DNA of 9,076 bases from an uncultured Collinsella sp. (GTDB lineage: Bacteria; Actinomycetota; Coriobacteriia; Coriobacteriales; Coriobacteriaceae): positions 1 to 9,076 of the forward strand of contig CABURG010000062.1 in NCBI GenBank assembly GCA_902493835.1. The letters run 5' to 3'. This document shows, piece by piece, positions 1 to 5,490 of the stretch. The number at the start of each line of letters is the position of its first letter. Within the stretch, counting starts at the first letter, position 1. Position numbers and translations under genes: made by a program. The notes under the pieces are model-generated. The model did not search any database and was not told the DNA's origin. It saw only the letters and a program-made list of their open reading frames with translations.

Positions 1-1
1 C

Positions 2-358
2 GCCAACTTTGAGGGTGAGTGCTCCGAGGTCGGTATGTACCTGGCCATGGCTCGCGTCGCCCATCGCGAGGGCTATCCCGAGATCGGCCTGTACTGGGAG
101 AAGGCTGCCCACGAGGAGGCCGAGCACGCCGCCAAGTTCGCTGAGCTCCTAGGCGAGGTCGTGACCGACTCTACCAAGAAGAACCTCGAGATGCGCGTTG
201 AGGCCGAGAACGGCGCCACCGCCGGCAAGACCGATCTTGCTAAGCGCGCCAAGGCCGCTGGCCTCGATGCCATCCACGACACCGTGCACGAGATGGCTCG
301 TGACGAGGCCCGCCACGGCAAAGCTTTTGCCGGCCTGCTCAAGCGCTACTTTGGCTAA
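2..358 (+). CDS. Reverse rubrerythrin / NADH peroxidase-type di-iron protein, 3' part
   Basis: Only the C-terminal 118 codons are present; the reading frame is open from base 2, so the true start lies outside the window. The protein belongs to the rubrerythrin/ferritin-like superfamily of cytoplasmic di-iron peroxidases, which reduce hydrogen peroxide in anaerobes. Visible ligand motifs are EAEH (in the helix reading HEEAEHAAKF) and DEARH near the C-terminus, matching the paired ExxH di-iron motifs of the four-helix bundle. The protein ends in KRYFG right after the bundle, with no C-terminal rubredoxin domain. That fits 'reverse' rubrerythrins, in which the rubredoxin domain is N-terminal, but the N-terminus cannot be seen here. 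The gene is followed 34 bases later by a strong intrinsic terminator, so it ends its transcript. Ordinary (forward) rubrerythrin with a lost rubredoxin domain is the alternative. Confidence 0.87.
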   Translation, partial: ANFEGECSEVGMYLAMARVAHREGYPEIGLYWEKAAHEEAEHAAKFAELLGEVVTDSTKKNLEMRVEAENGATAGKTDLAKRAKAAGLDAIHDTVHEMARDEARHGKAFAGLLKRYFG

Positions 359-392
359 GCCAACCGCTTGAGAGATAACCTCTAGCTCGATG

Positions 393-423
393 AGGCCCGG
401 ACCGTATTGGTCCGGGCCTTTTT
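393..423 (+). terminator. Intrinsic terminator of the rubrerythrin gene
   Basis: A perfect 11-bp GC-rich stem (AGGCCCGGACC at 393-403 paired with GGTCCGGGCCT at 409-419) with loop GTATT is followed by a run of five T (419-423). It lies 34 bases after the rubrerythrin stop codon and is a textbook Rho-independent terminator on the plus strand. Confidence 0.93.
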
Positions 424-489
424 CGTGCCTCACGAACTTGTTAACGCCCTGAAATAGGACCGTCTTCGGCATCGGCTTCTCGTCAAAAA

Positions 490-612
490 CTAAGTGAGTA
501 GACTTTTTGGAACTTGCCGAGCAGACCATCCATATCACTTTATAAAGCCGCAGGTAAATGCCTTGTTGCAAAACGGTCTGGTCTCCAAAGTGCCAAAAGC
601 CTACTCACTTAG
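490..612. repeat. 123-bp inverted-repeat-ended element, copy 1
   Basis: A 123-bp element begins with CTAAGTGAGTAG and ends with its exact reverse complement CTACTCACTTAG; the inverted similarity continues imperfectly inward for about 27 bp. A second copy of exactly the same length lies at 1910-2032 in the same orientation. The two align without gaps with 26 differences by hand count (about 79% identity). The size, the inverted ends and the absence of coding capacity suggest a MITE-like or other small palindromic repeat. No clear target-site duplication flanks it. Its right end overlaps the last codons and stop of the minus-strand gene that follows. Confidence 0.85.
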
Positions 613-1728
613 AACCGCAGCCGTCCACGATTGAGCTGTTTTGTGTCTAACGGGCATCTTTCCGTCAATTACTCCCAATTTTGTCCAGTCAACGAATAGT
701 TCAGACCGGAGTAATGTCTCGGCCCTTTGCTCATCCGAGCTTTTATCACGATATTCAGCATCGAGCATCCTGCATACGGCCTTAACGATCGCGCGGAATC
801 TATCCTCATCTGATATCTGCCCGTGTGTCAGGAGAAGGACGTCGTAGCCCATGGCCTGAAGGGCTGTCATGCGGTCAGCGTCACGCAAGCCATCCCCTGC
901 GCGTCCGTGCGAGGCCTTTCCCTGACATTCAATGGCCACCTGTCGCCTACCGTCCGGTGAAGAAAGAAGTAGGTCGATATATACACTGGACTTTCCCACA
1001 ATCGCTCGAGCACTTGTGTTTAGCATCACTTCAACATTAAGCTCTATGCCGCAAAAACCTTCGCCTCCCAGGGATCGCGGCAATGCAAGTAGCAAATACG
1101 CCTCGACCTCAAAAGGCGACGCGGCACCCAATGGAACGAGTTGCGATACCGCCATAAATCTATTGCCGTAACGCATCCCGCAAACATCTGAACAAAAACG
1201 GTCAAGGTCTCCGCCCAAAACCAAAGCGTCTCGACGCCATAAATTTGAGGCGGTGCCGTCCTCGGACGGGCAGCGCACCCAACCGAACGTTGTCGAAATC
1301 GCGCCCGAATCAATTGCACGCGAAAGCTCCGCCTCAAGTGCCGCTGGCAGGGCACACACCGCAAACAAGCCACACATCTCCGCCAATACCAAAAGAAGCT
1401 GAAGATCCGTCAGATGCCGCGACATGATGAATGTCGTCAGTAGAGGAGACGTAACCAAAAACCCATGCTCCGTTTCCAGCACGGATTCCCTGGGGAGCTC
1501 ACCAAGAAACAGCCGCTGCCTAATGCTGGCAGGACAAGTCCGTTTGTTTCTCGTCCGAACCAATGTATACAACGGAAAACCGAGCGCGACCGCAGCCGTC
1601 GGGTTGCGGACGAGATCATATCGCTGCCGGTCTTCTTCCGGCCGTGGAAGCGGCGGACACAAAGCGCGGACTTGAGGAGGCAAACGCCAGTACCTAAAAG
1701 CCGATATGTCACAAAGTAGATCCTTCAT
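601..1728 (-). CDS. AbiEi-like N-terminal region with PD-(D/E)XK (DUF559/Vsr-like) C-terminal domain
   Basis: This 375-residue protein has no signal peptide or membrane segment. The N-terminal part (LLCDISAFRYWR near the start; VTSPLLTTFIMSR... AEMCGLF around residues 92-122) resembles proteins common in Coriobacteriia and loosely the AbiEi family, whose members regulate abortive-infection toxin-antitoxin loci. The C-terminal region (about 205-325) looks like a PD-(D/E)XK nuclease fold of the DUF559/Vsr kind: a helix SPFEVEAYLLLAL, then YIDLLL (D252), then VAIECQGKASH (E267, Q269, K271, H274), then RDADRMTALQAMGYDVLLL. The classical E-x-K lysine is glutamine here, so catalytic competence is uncertain. 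The ATG at 1728 is preferred; an in-frame GTG at 1734 is possible, and neither has a good Shine-Dalgarno site. The gene stands alone between two copies of a 123-bp repeat, and the downstream copy supplies its last residues (L-S-E) and stop. A role in defence or DNA processing is inference only; no partner toxin gene is seen. Confidence 0.72.
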   Translation of the reverse strand: MKDLLCDISAFRYWRLPPQVRALCPPLPRPEEDRQRYDLVRNPTAAVALGFPLYTLVRTRNKRTCPASIRQRLFLGELPRESVLETEHGFLVTSPLLTTFIMSRHLTDLQLLLVLAEMCGLFAVCALPAALEAELSRAIDSGAISTTFGWVRCPSEDGTASNLWRRDALVLGGDLDRFCSDVCGMRYGNRFMAVSQLVPLGAASPFEVEAYLLLALPRSLGGEGFCGIELNVEVMLNTSARAIVGKSSVYIDLLLSSPDGRRQVAIECQGKASHGRAGDGLRDADRMTALQAMGYDVLLLTHGQISDEDRFRAIVKAVCRMLDAEYRDKSSDEQRAETLLRSELFVDWTKLGVIDGKMPVRHKTAQSWTAAVLSE

Positions 1729-1769
1729 AGGCACAGGAAACCACGAATTTCAACCCAGTCAGTCACGCA

Positions 1770-1787
1770 TTGGCGCGAACGCGCCAA
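1770..1787. promoter_or_regulatory. 18-bp palindrome upstream of the nuclease-like gene (possible operator)
   Basis: TTGGCGCG, two A residues, then CGCGCCAA form a perfect 8-bp-arm inverted repeat, 42-59 bases upstream of the ATG at 1728. No U-tract follows on either strand, so it is not an intrinsic terminator. Position and symmetry fit an operator for a dimeric repressor, possibly autoregulation, or a leader hairpin. No direct evidence distinguishes these. Confidence 0.45.
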
Positions 1788-1811
1788 AAATGGTGCCGAA
1801 CGGACTGCCAA

Positions 1812-1877
1812 GTTTTCAACAGCCCTCCCCAACTGGCCAAAAGCTTGCCGAGAGCTGGACGAAGTTCTGTTGAAAAC
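1812..1877. repeat. Perfect 11-bp spaced inverted repeat
   Basis: GTTTTCAACAG (1812-1822) is repeated as its exact reverse complement CTGTTGAAAAC (1867-1877) with 44 bases between. The interior has shorter internal complementarity around the AGCT motifs. On the plus strand it is followed by CCCCA and seven T. It could be the ends of a decayed 66-bp miniature element, a structured RNA, or a weak terminator. Confidence 0.55.
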
Positions 1878-1909
1878 CCCATTTTTTTCTCATGCAGAAG
1901 CTTTGCGCG

Positions 1910-2032
1910 ACAAGTGAGTAGACTTTTTTGAACATCCCAAGCAGCCCGGTCATCCTGTTTTTCAAAACCGCAGGTAGATAGCTTGTTACAAAACTGCCTG
2001 GTCGCCAAAGTTCCAAAAGCCTACTCACTTAG
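1910..2032. repeat. 123-bp inverted-repeat-ended element, copy 2
   Basis: This is the second copy of the element at 490-612: same length, same orientation, about 79% identical without gaps. The right end (CTACTCACTTAG, 2021-2032) is intact and overlaps the last three codons and stop of the MocR gene. The left end is slightly decayed (ACAAGTGAGTAG). Conservation is highest at both ends and in a block around GCAGGTA. Confidence 0.85.
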
Positions 2033-3460
2033 GTTGCAGAGTGCTCCCATTAGCTGCGATTCCAAGGTATTTAGCGCTTTTGGACTCAAATCGTCATACT
2101 GAACAAGGATTCGAGTCGGGTTTTCAGGGGCAGATGCACCATCGGCACACCAAAAACAGTCACTGACATCGATGAACGGGATACTCGAGCGTGTGAGGGC
2201 CTGCGCAAAAGAGCTTCCGCCCGTTCCGCGCTCCACGGCCACGACGCAGTAAAGGCCGGCGTCCGCGTGCTCGACTAAAACTTCCCCTGCCGGAAATGCC
2301 TTCCGTACAAGCGCCGTCAGGCCATCACGCGCCTCGCGAGCACGAACGCGCACACGGTGCACATGCCGATCGTAATCACCCGATTCCAGCAAACGCGCCA
2401 AAGCGATCTGGTCAACAGAGCTCACCGACGAGGCGTAGAAACCAAGGTTGCGCCTAAACCGCTCCATTAGCTCATCGGGCAACACCATGTACGCCAAACG
2501 CAACGCCGATGAAAGGCTCTTCGAAAACGTATTGGTGTAGATAACCGACTGGGCGGCATCGATCGACGCGAGCGCGGGAATCGGCTTCCCGGCAAGGCGA
2601 AACTCACAATCAAAGTCATCTTCGATGAGATATCGACCTGGTCGCTCGGCGGCCCAGCTCAGCAGCGCATAGCGACGCGCAATGCTCGTCACAAGACCGG
2701 TGGGATACTGATGGGACGGCATCAGGTGAAGGACATCGGTCCCAGTTTTCTGCAGAGCGCTCAGGTCCACACCGTCATCATCCAACGGGATATGTCGAAC
2801 TTCGCAACCCATAGCCTGATAGATGCGCGTCAGACGCAAATAGCCCGGATCCTCAACGGCATACACCTTGTCGGCTCCAAGCAACTGAACCAACATGGTA
2901 TCGAGCAGCTGGGCGCCCGCGCCGATAACGATATTGTTGGGGTCGACATTCATACCCCTTGTCCCGCGTAGATGGTGAGCAATTGCGCGTCGCAGCCGAG
3001 CGGTGCCCTGCGCCGGTGCGGGCGAAAAGATTTCGCGTTCGTCTTCGGATGCCAGCGTCGCCCGTAGCGCACTTTGCCAAAGCCGCGCCGCCTCCAAAGC
3101 AGAAGGAGAAAGTGCATCGAACAGCTCAACCTGTCCGTTGACATCATGCGCGCTGGGACCCACAGAAACGGCATCTCTGTCGATGCCCTCCGCTGCCGAA
3201 GCCAAAACCGGTGCATCCGGAAGCTCGCAAGCGTAGTAGCCACGACGCGGCATTGAGCAAATATAGCCCTCAGCGAGTAACTGGCTATATGCATTCTCGA
3301 TGGTAATGACACTGATTCCCAGATGACTGGCAAAGGCACGCTTAGACGGAAGATGCTCCCCCGCCGCAATACGTCCAGCAACAATATCATCTCGAATTTG
3401 CTGGTAAACATACTCATAAAGCGATGCCTCGCCACGTTTTTCCAAATTGTAGTCAAGCAT
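2021..3460 (-). CDS. pdxR: MocR/GabR-family PLP-dependent regulator, probable PdxR
   Basis: This 479-residue regulator has a GntR-type winged-helix domain (about residues 8-75: YEYVYQQIRDDIVAG, LPSKRAFASHLGIS, TIENAYSQLLAEGYI) fused to a fold-type I aminotransferase-like domain (about 120-470). The PLP lysine is K314 in NTFSKSLSS, with the upstream acidic EDDFDCEFR (280-288) and PSHQYPTG motifs typical of MocR proteins. Length matches the family. The ATG at 3460 is chosen because AGGTGG lies seven bases upstream; a TTG at 3493 is an unlikely extended start. It is divergent from pdxS, the usual arrangement of PdxR regulators, which in other Actinobacteria and Firmicutes control pdxST in response to PLP. 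Its last residues, L-S-E, and its stop come from the 123-bp repeat. Assignment as PdxR rests on domain architecture and neighbourhood; a GabR-like regulator of another pathway is less likely. Confidence 0.86.
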   Translation of the reverse strand: MLDYNLEKRGEASLYEYVYQQIRDDIVAGRIAAGEHLPSKRAFASHLGISVITIENAYSQLLAEGYICSMPRRGYYACELPDAPVLASAAEGIDRDAVSVGPSAHDVNGQVELFDALSPSALEAARLWQSALRATLASEDEREIFSPAPAQGTARLRRAIAHHLRGTRGMNVDPNNIVIGAGAQLLDTMLVQLLGADKVYAVEDPGYLRLTRIYQAMGCEVRHIPLDDDGVDLSALQKTGTDVLHLMPSHQYPTGLVTSIARRYALLSWAAERPGRYLIEDDFDCEFRLAGKPIPALASIDAAQSVIYTNTFSKSLSSALRLAYMVLPDELMERFRRNLGFYASSVSSVDQIALARLLESGDYDRHVHRVRVRAREARDGLTALVRKAFPAGEVLVEHADAGLYCVVAVERGTGGSSFAQALTRSSIPFIDVSDCFWCADGASAPENPTRILVQYDDLSPKALNTLESQLMGALCNLSE

Positions 3461-3471
3461 GAGTTTGCCAC

Positions 3472-3515
3472 CTGACCTTATCGAGCCGTTCAATCTGGTA
3501 TTAGGCTGACCTTAT
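3472..3515. promoter_or_regulatory. Direct repeat CTGACCTTAT in the pdxR-pdxS control region
   Basis: The 10-mer CTGACCTTAT occurs exactly at 3472-3481 and again at 3506-3515, 34 bp start to start, inside the short region between the divergent regulator and pdxS. MocR-family proteins such as GabR are known to bind spaced direct repeats, so this is the best candidate operator. The downstream copy touches the putative pdxS -10 box, and the upstream copy lies in the regulator's leader. Seen in sequence: the repeat. Inferred: its function. Confidence 0.55.
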
Positions 3516-3527
3516 TATTATCTCGAA
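3489..3527. promoter_or_regulatory. Putative overlapping divergent promoters for pdxR and pdxS
   Basis: For pdxS (+), TTCAAT (3489-3494) and TATTAT (3513-3518) with an 18-bp spacer resemble a sigma-70 promoter. For the regulator (-), TAATAC (complement of 3498-3503) has a weak -35-like TTCGAG (complement of 3522-3527) 18 bp away. If right, the two promoters overlap, so occupancy of one would affect the other. The boxes match consensus only moderately. Confidence 0.4.
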
Positions 3528-3605
3528 AACTGAGTATTTTGCCATATCCAGCCCCCCGATAGGATGTTCCGTCAAGCAATGCACATGCCAATCAAGGGAG
3601 CAACC

Positions 3606-4496
3606 ATGGCAGAACAGACCAGCAAGGCCGATCGCGTCAAACTCAATCGCGAGCTCGCGCAGATGCTCAAGGGCGGCGTCATCATGGACGTCACCACGCC
3701 CGAGCAGGCACGCATCGCCGAGGAGGCGGGCGCCTGCGCCGTCATGGCACTCGAGCGCATTCCGGCCGACATCCGCGCCGCAGGCGGCGTCTCGCGCATG
3801 AGCGACCCCAAGATGATCAAGGGCATCCAAGAGGCCGTCTCCATCCCCGTCATGGCCAAGTGCCGCATCGGTCACATCGTCGAGGCGCAGGTCCTGCAGG
3901 CCATCGAGATCGATTACATCGACGAGTCCGAGGTTCTCTCCCCTGCCGATGACGTCTATCACATCGACAAGACCCAGTTTGACGTGCCGTTTGTCTGCGG
4001 CGCCCGCGATCTGGGCGAGGCGCTGCGCCGTGTTGCCGAGGGCGCCACGATGATTCGCACCAAGGGTGAGCCGGGTACAGGCGACGTCGTTCAGGCCGTG
4101 CGTCACATGCGCAAGATCCAAAAGCAGATCCGTGACGTTGTTGCCCTGCGCGACGACGAGCTCTTTGAGGCAGCCAAGCACCTGCAGGTTCCGGTCGAGC
4201 TGGTGCGCGAGGTCCATGCCACGGGTAAGCTTCCCGTCGTGAACTTTGCCGCCGGCGGCGTAGCGACCCCCGCCGACGCCGCGCTGATGATGCAGCTGGG
4301 CGCCGAAGGCGTCTTTGTCGGCTCGGGCATCTTTAAGAGCGGCGACCCCGCCAAGCGCGCAGCCGCCATCGTCAAGGCCGTGGCAAACTTCACCGATGCC
4401 AAACTCATTGCCGAGCTTTCGGAGGACCTGGGCGAGGCCATGGTGGGCATCAACGCCGACGAGATCGAGATTATCATGGAAGAGCGCGGGCGCTAG
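3606..4496 (+). CDS. pdxS: Pyridoxal 5'-phosphate synthase lyase subunit PdxS
   Basis: PdxS makes PLP (active vitamin B6) from ribose 5-phosphate, glyceraldehyde 3-phosphate and ammonia supplied by PdxT, in the DXP-independent pathway; the pair forms a cytoplasmic 12+12 complex. The 296-residue protein is full length for the family and strongly conserved. Expected catalytic residues are present: D28 in GGVIMDVT, K85 in VMAKCRIGH (the ribose 5-phosphate Schiff-base lysine) and K153 in MIRTKGEPGTGD (the second lysine). The start at 3606 is preferred over the in-frame ATG at 3564 because AAGGGAG lies just upstream and MAEQTSKADRVKLNREL begins like known PdxS proteins. pdxT follows after 20 bases, so the two are cotranscribed. 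Control by the divergent MocR regulator is likely. Confidence 0.97.
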   Translation: MAEQTSKADRVKLNRELAQMLKGGVIMDVTTPEQARIAEEAGACAVMALERIPADIRAAGGVSRMSDPKMIKGIQEAVSIPVMAKCRIGHIVEAQVLQAIEIDYIDESEVLSPADDVYHIDKTQFDVPFVCGARDLGEALRRVAEGATMIRTKGEPGTGDVVQAVRHMRKIQKQIRDVVALRDDELFEAAKHLQVPVELVREVHATGKLPVVNFAAGGVATPADAALMMQLGAEGVFVGSGIFKSGDPAKRAAAIVKAVANFTDAKLIAELSEDLGEAMVGINADEIEIIMEERGR

Positions 4497-4516
4497 TCCA
4501 GCAGAAAGGATCGCAC

Positions 4517-5104
4517 ATGAGCGATTATGCAGACCAGACGGTCGCCGTGCTGGCGGTCCAAGGCGCTTTTGCCGAGCACGAGACAAGACTATCCGAGCTG
4601 GGCGCACGTTGTATTGAGCTGAGGCAGGCGGCTGATTTGAAGCAGGACTTTGACCGTCTGGTACTTCCCGGCGGCGAGTCTACCGTTCAAGGGAAGCTGC
4701 TTGATGAGTTGGACATGCTCGAGGAGCTTCGCACCCACATTGTTGAAGGCATGCCCGTCCTTGGCACCTGCGCCGGCTTGATTCTATTGGCGCGCGATCT
4801 TGCCGCACACGACGATAAGGGAACGCCGCGCCTAGCAACCATGAACGTACTCGTTGAGCGCAACGCTTATGGCAGACAGCTCGGCAGTTTTCGCACCAAG
4901 GGCCAGGTGTCCGGCATCGACGGTGAAGTGCCATTAACATTTATCCGTGCACCCCGCATCGTCGAAGTGCACGGCAATGCCAAGGCCTTAGCGAAAGTCG
5001 ACGGCCGCATCGTCGCCGCCCGCCAGGGCAACCAGCTCGGCGTAACCTTCCACCCCGAACTCGACGAAGACACCCACCTCCACGAACTGTTCCTACAAAT
5101 GTAG
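4517..5104 (+). CDS. pdxT: Pyridoxal 5'-phosphate synthase glutaminase subunit PdxT
   Basis: PdxT is a class I glutamine amidotransferase that hydrolyses glutamine and channels ammonia to PdxS. The 195-residue protein matches the family length. The nucleophile C85 sits in VLGTCAGLILLA, the triad partners H179 and E181 are in VTFHPELDED, and the family motif LPGGEST is at 50-56 with the N-terminal VLAVQGAFAEH. The start has an AAAGGA-type ribosome site and lies 20 bases after pdxS, consistent with one operon. No typical U-tract terminator follows; the downstream DNA is a run of large hairpins that may end or stabilise the message. Confidence 0.96.
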   Translation: MSDYADQTVAVLAVQGAFAEHETRLSELGARCIELRQAADLKQDFDRLVLPGGESTVQGKLLDELDMLEELRTHIVEGMPVLGTCAGLILLARDLAAHDDKGTPRLATMNVLVERNAYGRQLGSFRTKGQVSGIDGEVPLTFIRAPRIVEVHGNAKALAKVDGRIVAARQGNQLGVTFHPELDEDTHLHELFLQM

Positions 5105-5135
5105 GCAGAAAACAAACGAGCGTGGATTTTCGGAC

Positions 5136-5219
5136 ACATAGCAAATGAGAGTGGATAATCTCCCACTTTGAGCTTGAATGCAGGCTCAAACCGGGAGATT
5201 ATCCACTCTCATGCTATGT
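5136..5219. repeat. 84-bp long hairpin after pdxT
   Basis: Left arm 5136-5173 and right arm 5184-5219 pair over 34 bp: ACATAGCA, then TGAGAGTGGATAATCTCCC, then TTTGAGC, interrupted only by a two-base bulge (AA) and one two-base mismatch. The loop is 10 bases (5174-5183). There is no U-tract next to it. Its near-perfect symmetry and defined ends suggest a foldback miniature element that can also act as a 3' hairpin for the pdxST message. Confidence 0.75.
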
Positions 5220-5248
5220 AGTCATTTAAGAACGTCCCCAATGACTAC
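5218..5248. repeat. 31-bp REP-like hairpin with GGGGACGTTCTT core
   Basis: GTAGTCATT (5218-5226) pairs exactly with AATGACTAC (5240-5248) around a 13-base centre, which on the minus strand reads GGGGACGTTCTTA. It shares four bases with the end of the preceding 84-bp hairpin. A short stem around a GGGGACGTTC core is reminiscent of REP-type palindromes mobilised by Y1/RAYT transposases. That comparison is from memory, and no such transposase gene is in the window. Confidence 0.5.
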
Positions 5249-5350
5249 TTCGACAACACCGATGTTTTGGTACCGACAGCGAAAACCCGCCAGAGCGAGG
5301 GAGGCCCTTTTGAGGCGAGATGACGCCATAGGTTGAGCATAAGTCAGCGA

Positions 5351-5449
5351 GCGGGCCGCATTTGAGACAAGGTGACGTGAAACGAAAGGGCGCTGACCTT
5401 CTGGTCGCGCCCTTGAAGTTGAACGTCAGATTGTCCAAATGCGGCCCGC
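5351..5449. repeat. 99-bp multi-segment hairpin
   Basis: Arms 5351-5398 and 5403-5449 pair in five blocks (GCGGGCCGCATTTG, GACAA, TGACGT, AAGGGCGC and GACC; 37 bp in all), separated by small bulges and internal loops, and close on a TTCT tetraloop. The long arms, conserved block pattern and tight loop look like a mobile foldback element or a structured RNA rather than chance. No U-tract follows, so it is not a standard terminator. Confidence 0.7.
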
Positions 5450-5462
5450 GCAGCGCCGGCCC

Positions 5463-5490
5463 GTTACGGCGTTTGGTAAAACGCCGTAAC
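5463..5490 (-). terminator. Hairpin immediately after the RGG-protein stop codon
   Basis: GTTACGGCGTTT (5463-5474) pairs perfectly over 12 bp with AAACGCCGTAAC (5479-5490) around a four-base loop, and the last base overlaps the stop codon of the minus-strand gene. The position is that of a terminator. On the minus strand, however, the sequence after it is GC-rich (GGGCCGGCG) with no U-tract, so it may instead protect the 3' end or act together with the 99-bp hairpin beyond it. Confidence 0.5.

Larger units (their letters stand above)
1735..1909. other. Upstream region of the nuclease-like gene, rich in inverted repeats
   Basis: This gene-free stretch separates the nuclease-like start from repeat copy 2. 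It holds the 18-bp palindrome at 1770-1787 and the 11-bp spaced inverted repeat at 1812-1877, listed separately. A run of seven T (about 1882-1888) follows the second arm on the plus strand, which makes the spaced inverted repeat look slightly terminator-like in that direction, but no plus-strand gene reaches it. I could not identify a convincing -35/-10 pair for the minus-strand gene. Confidence 0.5.
5105..5489. other. Gene-free stretch built of palindromic elements
   Basis: About 385 bases between the convergent ends of pdxT and the RGG-protein gene contain no convincing coding sequence. They hold four separate hairpins, at 5136-5219, 5218-5248, 5351-5449 and 5463-5490, listed individually. 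A 70-codon minus-strand reading frame (5226-5438, TTG start) crosses one of them and is probably not a gene. The section from about 5250 to 5350 has no clear structure. Such clustering suggests a landing zone for small palindromic repeats in a safe site between two gene 3' ends. Confidence 0.7.

Noticed and set aside
149..571. A 140-codon minus-strand frame antisense to rubrerythrin, running through its terminator
   Set aside because: It overlaps a clear rubrerythrin gene and an intrinsic terminator and shows no family features.
490..612. The 123-bp repeats as remnants of a specific known insertion sequence family
   Set aside because: No transposase fragment, no clear target-site duplication and no recognised family ends were found, so only 'MITE-like' is supportable.
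3501..4607. A 368-codon minus-strand open frame across pdxS
   Set aside because: It is the shadow of pdxS, which is unmistakable on the plus strand. The antisense product is His/Asp/Leu/Gly-rich low complexity with no domain.
5226..5438. A 70-codon minus-strand frame (TTG start) in the hairpin-rich region
   Set aside because: It starts inside the arm of the 99-bp hairpin, lacks a ribosome site and has no recognisable domain. A repeated element producing a chance frame explains it better, although similar small proteins may be annotated in related genomes.
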